Origin: Selenomonas sp. TAMA-11512
GTDB taxonomy: Bacteria; Bacillota; Negativicutes; Selenomonadales; Selenomonadaceae
DNA: 64,000 nt
Direction of reading: 5' to 3'
NCBI RefSeq assembly: GCF_037076525.1
Contig: NZ_AP029018.1
Location: forward strand, 1,575,001 to 1,639,000
In this document: in pieces, positions 1 to 9,473 of the stretch
Layout: each line of letters begins with the position of its first letter
Numbering within the stretch: position 1 is the stretch's first letter
Translations under genes and position numbers: made by a program
Notes under the pieces: generated by a model
Database searches by the model: none
What the model was told of the DNA's origin: nothing
The model's input: the letters and a program-made list of their open reading frames with translations, nothing else

Positions 1-705
1 TGACCTTAACAGTCTTCCAAATAAGGACTTCAAATAGAGCAAAACGATTTCTTCCGCCTGCAGAAGCGCATCTTTCTTGACCTGTAAGGAGGCATCCCGC
101 TTCCAGGAAAGCCGGAGCATATCGGACAAGAGCTCTCGTGCCGCAGATGAAAACGGCATGGATGCTTCTGTCCTGCAGGAAGGACAGAGCAGTCCGCCTT
201 CCTCTATTTCGATAAAGACATCGCCGTTCACAGGCGCACCACAATGCACGCATTGCTCATACCGCAACCCGAGCCCGGCGAGCTCCAGCAACTGACAGGC
301 CGCAGCAAGAGCGGTAATCCTCGGCTGTCTCACCTCGAAGGCTCGAAAAATGAGCAGCAGCCGCTCAAAAACCTCGGGCTGCGGTTCCCCTTCGGGAGAG
401 AGCTCCGTCGCCAGCTCTGCCACAAATGACCCGTAAGCAATCGTCTCCAGGTCTTCGCTTAAGCGGCGAAAATGCTCTTTGATCGTGCACTGGCGAATGG
501 TCGATATACGAGCCCCCTCCGTGAGCTCCACCTCAACATAAGAAAAGAGCTGCAGCGAAGCCGCCAGGGGGCTTTTCGGGCGTCGTGCGCCAAAGGCGGC
601 GGCTTTGCACTTCCCTTGCTCACGAGTCAACAGGGTGACCATCTTGTCGGCCTCACCCCAGTTAATGGCTCCGAGGACCAATGCCTCAACGAAAACTTTT
701 GCCAT
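1..705 (-). CDS. recO: DNA repair protein RecO (3' end cut by window edge)
   Basis: Reading the minus strand from the ATG at 705 gives an uninterrupted frame to base 1 with no stop, so the C-terminus lies outside the window. The protein begins MAKVFVEALVLGAINWGEAD, the OB-fold N-terminus typical of RecO, and about 145 residues in has a zinc-type CVHC...CPSC pair. RecO anneals ssDNA and loads RecA onto SSB-coated gaps in the RecFOR pathway. The start lies 2 bases after the era stop, so it is the last visible gene of the phoH-ybeY-era operon. Identification rests on the zinc motif, the N-terminus and the usual era-recO order. Confidence 0.9.
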   Translation of the reverse strand, partial: MAKVFVEALVLGAINWGEADKMVTLLTREQGKCKAAAFGARRPKSPLAASLQLFSYVEVELTEGARISTIRQCTIKEHFRRLSEDLETIAYGSFVAELATELSPEGEPQPEVFERLLLIFRAFEVRQPRITALAAACQLLELAGLGLRYEQCVHCGAPVNGDVFIEIEEGGLLCPSCRTEASMPFSSAARELLSDMLRLSWKRDASLQVKKDALLQAEEIVLLYLKSLFGRLLRS

Positions 706-707
706 TG

Positions 708-1607
708 TCAATGAAACCCGAGGTTATGGAGGGTTCCGGGCTGATTACGCCAATCCTTCTTAACTTTAACCCACAGATCTAGGTACACTTTTGTTCCTAA
801 AAGCGCCTCGATATCCTTGCGAGCCAGCGTGCTGATCTCTTTTAGGAGCACTCCTTTGTTTCCGATGACGATGCGCTTTTGCGATTCCCGTTCAACGTAG
901 ATGATCATGCGGATATACATGGTTCCGTTTGAGCGCTCGGTCATTTCCTCCGTCTCCACGGCAATTACATGAGGCACCTCATCCCGCGTCGCGTGAAGCA
1001 CCTTTTCCCGCACGAGCTCCGCGACGATGAGCCGCTCCGGCTGATCGGTCACCATATCCTCCGGATAGTATGCCGGTCCTTCCGGCAGATACTGCTTGAC
1101 CTCGCCCAGGAGCGCGTCAAGGTTGACCTCTTCCTTTGCGGAGATCGGCACCGCGCCGTGAAAGGGATACTGCTTCATATAGCTGTCCAAAATAGGGAGC
1201 ACCGCGCTCTTTTCAATCAAATCCAGCTTATTGACGACAAGAATGACCGGTTTTTTCGTCGCGCGCAGGCGCTCTATGATGTATCGCTCGCCTGCTCCCA
1301 TTTTTTCCGTCGCGTCGACCACGAAGAAGATCGCGTCGACTTCTTTCAGCGTCCCCTCCGCCGCTTTTACCATGTATTCCCCGAGCTTGTCAATCGGCTT
1401 ATGGATACCCGGTGTGTCCAGGAATACGACCTGTGCGTCCGGCTCTGTCAGAATGCACAGAATCCGGTTTCTCGTCGTCTGCGGCTTATCGGACATGATG
1501 GCGATTTTCTGTCCGATCAGGCTGTTGATCAGCGTGGACTTTCCGACATTCGGTCTGCCCACAACGGCAATGAATCCGGATTTATGTGCTGCCTTTTTCT
1601 CTTCCAT
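708..1607 (-). CDS. era: GTPase Era
   Basis: This is a 16S rRNA-binding GTPase needed for 30S subunit maturation. The protein (about 299 aa, normal for Era) has the G1 loop GRPNVGKST, G3 DTPG, G4 NKLD and a C-terminal KH domain with the GNKG loop. I place the start at the ATG at 1607 because GAGGAG sits about 5 bases upstream; an in-frame TTG at 1619 overlaps the ybeY stop but has no better ribosome site. It lies between ybeY and recO in a tightly packed operon, which fits the functional link between YbeY and Era in ribosome assembly. Confidence 0.97.
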   Translation of the reverse strand: MEEKKAAHKSGFIAVVGRPNVGKSTLINSLIGQKIAIMSDKPQTTRNRILCILTEPDAQVVFLDTPGIHKPIDKLGEYMVKAAEGTLKEVDAIFFVVDATEKMGAGERYIIERLRATKKPVILVVNKLDLIEKSAVLPILDSYMKQYPFHGAVPISAKEEVNLDALLGEVKQYLPEGPAYYPEDMVTDQPERLIVAELVREKVLHATRDEVPHVIAVETEEMTERSNGTMYIRMIIYVERESQKRIVIGNKGVLLKEISTLARKDIEALLGTKVYLDLWVKVKKDWRNQPGTLHNLGFH

Positions 1608-1615
1608 ATAGCTCC

Positions 1616-2077
1616 TCAATCTCGCGTAATGCCTAATTTCTCGATGATTTCTGTCTGCGCCGCCTCCATCTCTCTGCGGTCTTCCTCTTCGATATGGTCA
1701 AACCCCAGAAGATGCAGCATTCCATGCACCGTCAAAAAGGCGAGCTCTCTTCGCAGACTGTGCCCGTACTCCGAGGCTTGCGCCTCGGCACGCTCAACGG
1801 AAATCAAAATGTCGCCCAAGGTCACATAACCCTCATCGGTGATTTCGGGCTCCTCACTCTCCTGCAAGGCGAAGGAGATCACATCCGTCGGCCGATCGAT
1901 GCCCCGGTACTCCCGATTGACAGTGTGTATATAGGCGTCGTTTGTCAGTGTAATGCTGACCTCCGTCGCCTCGATCTCATACACATTTTCTATGCACTGC
2001 ACGGCTGCGAAAACAGGCTCCCATACGGCATCGTCAAATGTGAGCTCCTCCGGCTCCGTACCGGTCAAAATCGTCAT
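1616..2077 (-). CDS. ybeY: Endoribonuclease YbeY (rRNA maturation factor)
   Basis: A 153-residue metal-dependent RNase involved in 16S rRNA 3' end maturation and ribosome quality control. The diagnostic zinc motif H-x3-H-x5-H is present as [11 protein letters not shown] near residue 118, and the fold-typical [16 protein letters not shown] is present near residue 55. Length is normal. The ATG overlaps the phoH stop (ATGA), indicating translational coupling. The dgkA and 7TM-HD genes often seen near it in Firmicutes are absent here. Confidence 0.96.
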   Translation of the reverse strand: MTILTGTEPEELTFDDAVWEPVFAAVQCIENVYEIEATEVSITLTNDAYIHTVNREYRGIDRPTDVISFALQESEEPEITDEGYVTLGDILISVERAEAQASEYGHSLRRELAFLTVHGMLHLLGFDHIEEEDRREMEAAQTEIIEKLGITRD

Positions 2078-3102
2078 GTATTCGCTTCCTCTCCCGTTTT
2101 GTGTTCCCGTATTTCTTCTGTCGCTTCCCTCTCCTGCCGCCGCTCTTCCGCCGCCTTGTCATATGCCTCGACAATCCGCGCGACTACATCATGACGGATG
2201 ACGTCCTGCGCGTGAAGATACGAGACACCGACCCCCTTGACATGCTTTAAAAGGCGGCTTGCCTCGCGAAGCCCGGATGAGACCCCGGTCGGCAGATCGA
2301 TCTGTGAAACGTCGCCCGTCACGACCATCTTTGAGCCGAACCCGAGACGCGTCAGAAACATCTTCATCTGACTGCTCGTCGTATTCTGCGCCTCGTCTAA
2401 AATGACAAAGGCATCCTCCAGCGTTCGCCCGCGCATATAGGCAAGCGGCGCAATCTCTATCACGCCTTTTGCGAGAAGCTTCTGATATGTGTCAAAGCCC
2501 ATAATATCGTGCAGCGCATCGTAGAGCGGACGCAGGTAGGGATCTACCTTATCCTGCAGGTCCCCGGGGAGAAATCCCAGTCGCTCCCCCGCCTCGACCG
2601 CCGGTCTTGTCAGAATGATCTTCTCCACTTCGCGATTGCGAAGTGCCGCGACCGCCATGACGACAGCAAGATATGTCTTGCCTGTACCGGCGGGACCGAT
2701 ACCGAAGCTGACATCATTCTTCCGAATCGTATCAAGATAGATGCGCTGTCCGATGGTCTTGGCGCGCACACGGCGTCCGCGTGACGTGACCAGGATTGCC
2801 TCCGCAAAGAGATTGTGCAGACTCTCGCCGCGCCCATCCTTGACAAGGCTGACGCTGTAGCGCACCTCATGCATGGTGATCGCCGTTCCCTGCCGATGGA
2901 GATACTGGAGCTCGCTGACGACGGATGCCGCCCCCTTGACCTCCGCTTCTTCCCCGTCTATGACCAGAGAATCGCCTCGACTGATGAAGCGGCAGTCAAA
3001 TCCTTCTATAAGAACCTTCAAATATTCATCATTTTCTCCGAGCAGTGCATTTGCCTCCGTAGGATTTGCAAATACAATCTTTTCTTCCCACACGCTTTGC
3101 AA
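2074..3102 (-). CDS. phoH: PhoH family ATPase (PhoH-like protein)
   Basis: A PhoH/Ylak-type P-loop ATPase, thought to act in RNA metabolism. The Walker A is [11 protein letters not shown], followed by a Walker B-like FVILDEAQN and a sensor [12 protein letters not shown], all standard for the family. The open frame extends upstream to 3177, but the best start is a TTG at 3102: GGAAGGAG lies 7 bases before it and the upstream residues are not conserved in character. That gives about 342 aa, closer to the usual PhoH length. It heads the operon and has a clear promoter 37 bases upstream. Confidence 0.93.
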   Translation of the reverse strand: MQSVWEEKIVFANPTEANALLGENDEYLKVLIEGFDCRFISRGDSLVIDGEEAEVKGAASVVSELQYLHRQGTAITMHEVRYSVSLVKDGRGESLHNLFAEAILVTSRGRRVRAKTIGQRIYLDTIRKNDVSFGIGPAGTGKTYLAVVMAVAALRNREVEKIILTRPAVEAGERLGFLPGDLQDKVDPYLRPLYDALHDIMGFDTYQKLLAKGVIEIAPLAYMRGRTLEDAFVILDEAQNTTSSQMKMFLTRLGFGSKMVVTGDVSQIDLPTGVSSGLREASRLLKHVKGVGVSYLHAQDVIRHDVVARIVEAYDKAAEERRQEREATEEIREHKTGEEANT

Positions 3103-3145
3103 GCAAAGACTCCTTCCTTTGCACGGTCGTTTCACACATATTCGT

Positions 3146-3174
3146 ATTATACATTCCCATAGAAATTCTAGCAA
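3146..3174 (-). promoter_or_regulatory. Sigma-A-type promoter for phoH-ybeY-era-recO
   Basis: On the minus strand TTGCTA (3174-3169), a 17-base spacer and TATAAT (3151-3146). A start about 7 bases downstream gives a leader of roughly 37 bases before the proposed TTG start at 3102. This placement independently supports the shorter PhoH start, because the 3177 start would lie upstream of the promoter. Confidence 0.75.
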
Positions 3175-3210
3175 CACTTACCAAGGAATATACGACGGTT
3201 TTATCGCTCA

Positions 3211-3239
3211 TTGTCACCGAAGGAAAAACAGGGTAAAAT
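3211..3239 (+). promoter_or_regulatory. Sigma-A-type promoter for hypF-hydF
   Basis: TTGTCA at 3211-3216, a 17-base spacer and TAAAAT at 3234-3239, about 33 bases before the hypF ATG. It is divergent from the phoH promoter 37 bases away. No operator-like palindrome is evident between them. Confidence 0.7.
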
Positions 3240-3272
3240 AAAGAACATACTTTCATACACGAGGTATTCGCT

Positions 3273-5609
3273 ATGTACGTCTCCATAAAACTCTACGGCA
3301 TCGTCCAAGGCGTAGGCTTTCGCCCGTTCGTCGCACGGCTCGCGGGGATACACGCCGTCTTCGGCACCGTCGCCAACAGGGGCTCCTACGTTGATATCCG
3401 CGCCCTCGGCACAGCGTCTTCCGTCCGGCATTTTCTACAGGACATCCTAACAAACCCGCCGCCGCAGGCAAATATTCTCTATCACACGATGACGGAGCTT
3501 CCGCTCCCTGCGCTTTTGCCGTCCGACTTCACCATCGTTGAAAGCGCGCATGAGGAAGGCAGTGCCTTTATCTCGCCTGACCTCTCCATCTGCCCGACGT
3601 GTGAGCGGGAGCTCTATACCCCGAGCAATCGCCGCTATCTGCATCCCTTCATCAACTGCACCGCCTGCGGTCCGCGTCTCACGATTCTCGATTCGCTGCC
3701 CTACGATCGTGAGCGCACGAGTATGGCAGCCTTTCCCATGTGTCCCTCTTGCGCTGAAGAGTATCACGCTCCATCCTCCAGACGGTACGACGCGCAGCCC
3801 GTCTGCTGTCACGACTGCGGTCCCGAGCTCTATCTCCTGCATCGCACGGAGCGGGGAGATGCCGCACTGCACGCGGCTCGAGAGGCATTGCGCGCAGGGA
3901 AGATTGTCGCCGTCAAAGGCATCGGCGGCTTTCACCTCTCCTGCGACGCAAAAAATGAAGCCGCCGTGCACCGGCTCCGTGAGCGAAAGCGGCGTCCGGC
4001 GAAGCCCTTTGCCGTCATGCTGCGGAATCTTGCCGCCGCATCTCGCGAAGTCCTGATCCCGGAAGGTGCAAAGGAGCTTTTGACGGGCACGCAAAAGCCT
4101 ATTGTCATCCTGGACCGATGCGCGTCGAGTCAGATTGCGCCAAGCGTCGCTCCGGACAATCCGACACTCGGCGTCATGCTCCCCTACACGCCGCTGCACC
4201 ACCTTCTCTTTCACTATCCCGGTACCGACGACATCACAGATTCCCTCGTCATGACAAGCGCCAATCCGACCGATGCCCCGATTTGTCGTACCGATAAAGA
4301 AGCGGAGACAGCGCTGACCGATATCGCCGACCTCATTCTTTCACATAATCGCGCGATACGCATTTCCTGCGACGACAGTGTGATTCTCTACCGGGAACCG
4401 ACACCCGTCATGATACGCCGCAGCCGAGGCTATGCGCCTTTCCCTCTCTTTTCAGAAGAGCAGCCCGAGCCGAATCACATGCCGCCTTCGAAAGATATTC
4501 TCGCCTTGGGCGGTGAGCTGAAAAACACCTTTTGTCTGGGAAAGAACAATCTTCTGTATCCCTCGCCGCACATCGGCAATCTGAGCGATTTACGCACCGT
4601 ACAGGCGATGGAAGAGAGCATCCATCGTCTCTCCTCCATTCTTGAGATCAAACCGGCGCTTGTCGCTGCCGATTTGCACCCGCGCTATCAGACGACACAT
4701 CTTGCGAAAAAAAGCGGTCTCCCCGTACTTCCTGTCCAGCACCACTATGCACATATTCTCTCCTGCATGGCGGAGCACCGACAGACGGCGCCCGTCCTGG
4801 GCATCGCCCTCGACGGCACAGGCTACGGCACCGACGGTACTATATGGGGCGGCGAGATTTTGCTTGCTTCTCTCGACGGGTTCAGCCGCGTTGCCTCCAT
4901 CGCGCCCTTCTCGCACATCGGCGGCGATCTGTCTTCAAAAGAGGGCTGGCGCATTGCGCTCTCCATGCTTTACGATGCCTATGGGAGCAGTGAGGCAAAG
5001 CGTCTCTCTCAAGCGCTCGTCCTCACAAGCGAAAAAGGCTGCAGCCGCTTCTTGATGCAGGCGGAAAAGCGTCTTAACACCATTACCTCAACGAGCACGG
5101 GGCGCCTGTTTGACGCGGTTTCCGCCCTCCTGAACATCAGAAGAATCTCCACCTTTGAGGGAGAGGCGGCCATGGCGCTCCAATTTGCCGCTGAACGCTG
5201 CATCCGTCGCCCCTCCGTGCCAAACATACCCCTGCCCCGACTGAACCTCACCCTGCGCAAGCTGGATGGACGGTATATTCTCCCAACCGACGCTCTTTTC
5301 CTTCAGATTGCCGAACGCATACAGACGGGCGAAGACGCAGACACACTCGCTTACTTCTTTCATCACGCACTCGCCGATCTCTTCCTTCAGGCGGTTCAAA
5401 AGCTGCGCGAAGAGCATGACGTCTCCACCGTCGCTCTCTCCGGCGGTGTCTTCTGCAATCGGCTCCTGCTTCGACTCATCTCTGAAGGACTGACTGCCTC
5501 CGGCTGCAGAGTCCTCACCCATCGGGAAGTCCCCCCCAACGATGGCGGACTCTCCCTCGGACAAGCCTACTACGCTCTTCATCATCAGCGGAAAGGAGAC
5601 CTTTCATGA
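3273..5609 (+). CDS. hypF: Carbamoyltransferase HypF
   Basis: HypF makes the thiocarbamoyl group on HypE that becomes the cyanide ligands of [NiFe] hydrogenases. The 778-residue protein shows the full order: acylphosphatase domain (YGIVQGVGFRPFV at residues 8-20), zinc-finger region (CPTC, CTAC, CPSC and CHDC pairs, about 108-190), YrdC-like domain (KGIGGFHLSCDA about 216; SANPTDAPI about 329) and a Kae1-like C-terminal domain with HHYAHILSCMAEH near 490. GAGG precedes the ATG. Its stop overlaps the hydF start (ATGA), so a [NiFe] maturase is coupled to a [FeFe] maturase. Confidence 0.96.
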   Translation: MYVSIKLYGIVQGVGFRPFVARLAGIHAVFGTVANRGSYVDIRALGTASSVRHFLQDILTNPPPQANILYHTMTELPLPALLPSDFTIVESAHEEGSAFISPDLSICPTCERELYTPSNRRYLHPFINCTACGPRLTILDSLPYDRERTSMAAFPMCPSCAEEYHAPSSRRYDAQPVCCHDCGPELYLLHRTERGDAALHAAREALRAGKIVAVKGIGGFHLSCDAKNEAAVHRLRERKRRPAKPFAVMLRNLAAASREVLIPEGAKELLTGTQKPIVILDRCASSQIAPSVAPDNPTLGVMLPYTPLHHLLFHYPGTDDITDSLVMTSANPTDAPICRTDKEAETALTDIADLILSHNRAIRISCDDSVILYREPTPVMIRRSRGYAPFPLFSEEQPEPNHMPPSKDILALGGELKNTFCLGKNNLLYPSPHIGNLSDLRTVQAMEESIHRLSSILEIKPALVAADLHPRYQTTHLAKKSGLPVLPVQHHYAHILSCMAEHRQTAPVLGIALDGTGYGTDGTIWGGEILLASLDGFSRVASIAPFSHIGGDLSSKEGWRIALSMLYDAYGSSEAKRLSQALVLTSEKGCSRFLMQAEKRLNTITSTSTGRLFDAVSALLNIRRISTFEGEAAMALQFAAERCIRRPSVPNIPLPRLNLTLRKLDGRYILPTDALFLQIAERIQTGEDADTLAYFFHHALADLFLQAVQKLREEHDVSTVALSGGVFCNRLLLRLISEGLTASGCRVLTHREVPPNDGGLSLGQAYYALHHQRKGDLS

Positions 5610-6811
5610 GCCTCACCGATACACCAACTGCCGAACGCACGATAATTGCTTTCTTCGGCCGCACCAACGTCGGCAAGTCCAGCCTCATCAATGCCCTGAC
5701 AGAGCAATCCGTCTCCATTGTCTCACCTGCTGCCGGCACGACTACCGATCCCGTTCGCAAGACGATGGAGCTTCTGCCGATAGGCCCCGTTGAGCTCATT
5801 GATACCGCGGGACTGGACGATGCGACGGAGCTCGGTGAGCTCCGCAGACAAAAGACGCAGGAGATTCTCCGCCGAACCGATATCGCGATTCTGGTCGTCG
5901 AGGCAGGTGCGGAACGATATCCGCTGGAGGAAGATTTAATTCAGCACTTTCAAAATGCCTCCATTCCCTATCTGCTTGTCCACAATAAAGTCGATCGGCT
6001 CCCCTGCTGTCCGACCGCGACTGACCCGCACAGCGTCTGCGTAAGCGCCGAGAAAAAGCTATATCTCAATGCGCTGAAAGAGCGAATCGCTCACCTCCAT
6101 CCCACAAAGAAAGAGTCCCTCATCGTCAGCGACCTCCTGCGGGCAGGGGATCTTACCATCCTCGTCACACCGATTGACAGTTCGGCTCCAAAGGGACGTC
6201 TCATCCTTCCGCAGCAGCTTGTCCTGCGCGATCTGCTTGATCATCATCTCGCCGCTCTCGTCACCCAGCCTGAAGAGCTTCCTCGCCTCCTGCAGGTCCT
6301 CTGTACGCCCCCCGCGCTTATCGTCACCGACAGCCAGGTCTTCGGCAAAGTGCGAGACAGCATCCCATCGGATCTTCCTCTAACCTCCTTTTCCATCCTC
6401 ATGGCGCGCCATAAGGGCTACCTTGCCCCTGCGATCCGCGGCATTGCCGCACTGGATGCCCTGCGGGACGGAGATACCGTCCTGATGGCGGAAGGCTGCA
6501 CCCATCATCGACAATGCGGGGATATCGGCACCGTCAAACTGCCGAATTGGATTCGCAAACACACGGGCAAAGAGCTTCGCATTGAAACAAGCAGCGGACA
6601 CGGCTTTCCCGATGACCTTTCACCGTATAAACTCATCATCCACTGTGGCGCCTGTATGCTTCAACCGAAGGAAATGCTCTATCGCGTTCGGCAAGCCGAG
6701 GTGCAGCAGATTCCCATCACAAACTACGGAACCGCCATTGCTCATCTGAACGGGATTCTGAAGAGGAGCCTCGATCCCTTCCCGGAATTGCTCTCCTATC
6801 TTGCCCGATAA
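5606..6811 (+). CDS. hydF: [FeFe] hydrogenase H-cluster maturation GTPase HydF
   Basis: HydF is the GTPase scaffold that carries the 2Fe precursor to HydA. The protein (401 aa) has an N-terminal Era-like G domain (GRTNVGKSSLIN, DTAG, HNKVD) and a C-terminal cluster-binding region with Cys-x-His (ACCTHH-like region read here as GCTHHRQC) and HCGAC near residue 348, as expected for the CxH...HCxxC ligand set. It is 4 bases overlapped with hypF and followed by a strong terminator. HydE and HydG are not in the window. The likely client is the hydrogenase at 45.8-47.6 kb. Confidence 0.96.
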   Translation: MSLTDTPTAERTIIAFFGRTNVGKSSLINALTEQSVSIVSPAAGTTTDPVRKTMELLPIGPVELIDTAGLDDATELGELRRQKTQEILRRTDIAILVVEAGAERYPLEEDLIQHFQNASIPYLLVHNKVDRLPCCPTATDPHSVCVSAEKKLYLNALKERIAHLHPTKKESLIVSDLLRAGDLTILVTPIDSSAPKGRLILPQQLVLRDLLDHHLAALVTQPEELPRLLQVLCTPPALIVTDSQVFGKVRDSIPSDLPLTSFSILMARHKGYLAPAIRGIAALDALRDGDTVLMAEGCTHHRQCGDIGTVKLPNWIRKHTGKELRIETSSGHGFPDDLSPYKLIIHCGACMLQPKEMLYRVRQAEVQQIPITNYGTAIAHLNGILKRSLDPFPELLSYLAR

Positions 6812-6855
6812 AAGGAGACTGTCACACAATTTTTTCCGTGACAGTCTCCTTTTAT
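6808..6855. terminator. Bidirectional Rho-independent terminator
   Basis: An 18-bp perfect inverted repeat (arms 6808-6825 and 6838-6855) with a 12-base loop. Each arm begins or ends with an A/T run, so it can terminate hydF on the plus strand and the cobalamin operon (ending at 6858) on the minus strand. Confidence 0.9.
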
Positions 6856-6857
6856 TT

Positions 6858-7484
6858 CTATGCTTGTTCCAAATGCGCGAGACGGTTCAAGTAATCGACT
6901 GTGTAAACGCCCTCGCTGTAGGTAATGCGGCTGATGCCCGTATTCCCCTGGCGCGTGCGCCACACATAGCGCATCGGCATGCCGAGAACGTATGCGACGA
7001 TGGTGCGGATGATAGCTCCGTGTGCGACGATGGCAATGCTCTCCCCCGTATGTACTCGCACGATCTCTTCCAAAAAGGGCGTCGCCCGATCCTGTACCAT
7101 TTGGAATGTCTCCCCGTCCGGAGGAATCAACGTATCCGGCGCGTCGAAAAAGGCGGGACCGGCATCCGGCCAGCCGCGGACAATCTCGTCGTAGGAGAGT
7201 CCCTCCCACTGTCCGAAGTACATCTCGCGCAGCTTCTTCGTGAGTTCTATGGGAGCTCCAAGGCGATCGGCGATGGCTCGTCCCGTGTCTGCCGCGCGCG
7301 ACAGGTCACTGGCATATACCTTATCAAGCCTCTCCGCCGGAAAGTACTTTGCCGCCAGTATTGCCTGTTCTCTCCCCACCTCGGAAAGAGGCACATCGGA
7401 CTGTCCTTGAAAGCGCCCTGTCTTATTCCATTCAGTCTGCCCGTGCCGCACCAAAAAAATCTCTGTTGCCTTCAACGATGTCAT
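6858..7484 (-). CDS. cobC: Histidine phosphatase, probable alpha-ribazole phosphatase CobC
   Basis: Phosphoglycerate mutase-like histidine phosphatase with the catalytic LVRHGQTEWN near the N-terminus and a later VAHGAIIRTIVAY carrying the second histidine. CobC removes the 5' phosphate from alpha-ribazole phosphate (or adenosylcobalamin phosphate) in nucleotide-loop assembly. The ATG at 7484 overlaps the cobD stop (ATGA) and has GGAGGAG upstream; an in-frame ATG at 7502 would sit over that ribosome site. The assignment to CobC rather than a generic phosphatase is from its place as last gene of the cobalamin operon. Confidence 0.85.
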   Translation of the reverse strand: MTSLKATEIFLVRHGQTEWNKTGRFQGQSDVPLSEVGREQAILAAKYFPAERLDKVYASDLSRAADTGRAIADRLGAPIELTKKLREMYFGQWEGLSYDEIVRGWPDAGPAFFDAPDTLIPPDGETFQMVQDRATPFLEEIVRVHTGESIAIVAHGAIIRTIVAYVLGMPMRYVWRTRQGNTGISRITYSEGVYTVDYLNRLAHLEQA

Positions 7485-8563
7485 TTCTGCTCCTCCCGCC
7501 AAATCGTCCCGATTGCCTGTAAAAGTCGATGATTCTCCTCGCTGCTGCGTACCGCCGTACGCAGGAAGCGCTCATCCAAGCCGCGATAATTGCTGCAGTC
7601 TCTCAGAAGAATCCCTTGCTCCTTCAGCTTCCGTAAGAGCCCTCCGGCGGAAGTCGGAGACTCCTCTTCCTCAATCCGCAGGAGCAGAAAATTGACTGCA
7701 CTCGGATAGACATACAGGCCCTGCAGCTCGGATAGGTCCCTCTGAAATTCCCCTGCCGCATCCTTGAGCCACCGCCTCGTTGCCTCCTGATATCCGCGGG
7801 CACGCACAGCCGCCACACCGGCGACCTGCGCAAGATGATTGACATTCCATACATCTTTGCCTTGCTCCAGTCGCGCGGCCAACGCTTCGCTGAATACCCC
7901 GAATCCGAGCCGCAGCCCGGGGATGGCATAGAACTTTGTCATCGACTGGAGGATGATGAGACGCGAATGGCTGCTGCAGCGGGATCGCATACTGTACATC
8001 TCCGGCGTCGGCAGAAAGTCAAGAAAGGATTCATCCACCATCAGATAGACGCCCTTCTCCTCCGCCGCTTCTAAGATGCGCAGGAGCACTTCTTTTTCAA
8101 TAAGATTGCCTGTCGGATTATTCGGATTGGCAAGTACAGCGATATCCACATCATCCAACTTTTCTATAAAAGATATTTCGTCCAGCGCGAAATTATCTTC
8201 CGCGGACAAATCGTGATACACAATATCCGCTTCGGCGGCACGCGCCGCCTTTTCATACTCACTGAATGTCGGCGACAAAAGCAGCACGCGTCGGGGGCGA
8301 AGCTGATAGCACACGAGATAGATCAGCTCTGCAGCGCCATTCCCGAGGACCATCTGCTCGGCCGGCACCTGATAGTGCTCGGAAAGCGCATCCTTGAGCG
8401 CCCCTGCCTTCGAATCCGGGTAGTGCACGAGATGATCCAGCGCGTTGACAACAGCCTCTCTTACCTCTTCCGGAAGGCCTAAGGGATTGATATTCGCGCT
8501 GAAATCCAGCCACTCTCCCGCACATGGCTCATAGACATTGCCGCCGTGCTCATAGAGCTTCAT
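7481..8563 (-). CDS. cobD: Threonine-phosphate decarboxylase CobD
   Basis: A PLP-dependent class I/II aminotransferase-fold enzyme that decarboxylates L-threonine-O-3-phosphate to the aminopropanol phosphate attached by CbiB. The 360-aa protein starts with EHGGNVYEPCAGEWLDFSAN, typical of CobD, has NPNNPTGN near 168 and a Schiff-base lysine in SMTKFYAIPGLRLGF near 213. It lies between cobS and cobC. The fold is shared with histidinol-phosphate aminotransferase, but the N-terminus and the context favour CobD. Confidence 0.93.
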   Translation of the reverse strand: MKLYEHGGNVYEPCAGEWLDFSANINPLGLPEEVREAVVNALDHLVHYPDSKAGALKDALSEHYQVPAEQMVLGNGAAELIYLVCYQLRPRRVLLLSPTFSEYEKAARAAEADIVYHDLSAEDNFALDEISFIEKLDDVDIAVLANPNNPTGNLIEKEVLLRILEAAEEKGVYLMVDESFLDFLPTPEMYSMRSRCSSHSRLIILQSMTKFYAIPGLRLGFGVFSEALAARLEQGKDVWNVNHLAQVAGVAAVRARGYQEATRRWLKDAAGEFQRDLSELQGLYVYPSAVNFLLLRIEEEESPTSAGGLLRKLKEQGILLRDCSNYRGLDERFLRTAVRSSEENHRLLQAIGTIWREEQK

Positions 8564-8581
8564 CTCTTCATCCCCTTTTTC

Positions 8582-9424
8582 TCAAAATAAAACGGTTCCC
8601 CGCGGGAGCAGTAAAAAGAGTGCCAATGTCAGGAGTTCGGAGAGCATCACCGTCGCGCCATAGACATCCCCTGTCAGTCCTCCTAACAGCTTCGAGACGT
8701 GCCGACAGAAGAAATACGTCATCGCCGTCACCGACAGAAGGATGAGAAGCGAGACCGTCCCCCACGAAAGCATCCACATGACCAATACATGATGAAAATT
8801 CGGCAGAAGCAGCCATGAAAACACATAGATTCCTAAGAAAAACACAAGCGGCAGGAATAAGAATGCGGAGAGCAATACCCGCTTGGTGCCTCCCTCGCAA
8901 AATGCCTTCCCCATCCCCTCAGGACGAGCATAGGGAAATGCGCATATCGCGAAGACAAGCATGACCCTCGCGATATACGGTGCGAAAAAGAGCGCCAGGA
9001 TACGGAGGAGCCCCGATCCCATGTCAAGCAGCAGCACATACTCCGCAAAAAAAAAGAGAACAAAGCCGACGATACCGTATGTGCCGACACGGCTGTCCTT
9101 CATGATCTCCAGCATACGCTCACGCGAGCGCCCCGACAGGATGCCGTCCAACGTATCCATCAGGCCGTCGCAGTGTATCCCGCCTGTCAGGAGGATCATC
9201 GATGAGGCAAGCAAAAAGGCCGCTGCGTTCTCCGGCACATACAGCCCCAGTCGAGGCATCCAGAGATCAATGCACCATGCAAGAATCGCATAACACACAC
9301 CGAGCAGCAAGCCAACCAAAGGAAAATATCGCACGCTCTTGGAAAAATCGATCGGCTGTAAATCATCCTGCCGCACAACGTGAATTCGTGTCAAAAACTG
9401 TAAACCTACAAGAAAAGCCCGCAT
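8582..9424 (-). CDS. cobS: Adenosylcobinamide-GDP ribazoletransferase CobS
   Basis: Integral membrane cobalamin synthase that joins AdoCbi-GDP to alpha-ribazole. The 280-aa protein begins RAFLVGLQFLTRIHV, has the characteristic GGIHCDGLMDTLDGI (acidic Mg site, near residue 80) with SRERMLEIMKDSRVGTYG after it, and several hydrophobic spans. GGAGGAG precedes the ATG. It is 18 bases upstream of cobD and about 50 bases after cbiB. Confidence 0.95.
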   Translation of the reverse strand: MRAFLVGLQFLTRIHVVRQDDLQPIDFSKSVRYFPLVGLLLGVCYAILAWCIDLWMPRLGLYVPENAAAFLLASSMILLTGGIHCDGLMDTLDGILSGRSRERMLEIMKDSRVGTYGIVGFVLFFFAEYVLLLDMGSGLLRILALFFAPYIARVMLVFAICAFPYARPEGMGKAFCEGGTKRVLLSAFLFLPLVFFLGIYVFSWLLLPNFHHVLVMWMLSWGTVSLLILLSVTAMTYFFCRHVSKLLGGLTGDVYGATVMLSELLTLALFLLLPRGTVLF

Positions 9425-9473
9425 TGTCTCCTCCTTTCCTTCTTTCTCTTACAAAGAGGACTCTGTATCCGAG

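Noticed and set aside
3103-3177. Upstream ATG extension of phoH to 3177
   Set aside because: It would start upstream of the promoter at 3146-3174, and the TTG at 3102 has a strong ribosome site.
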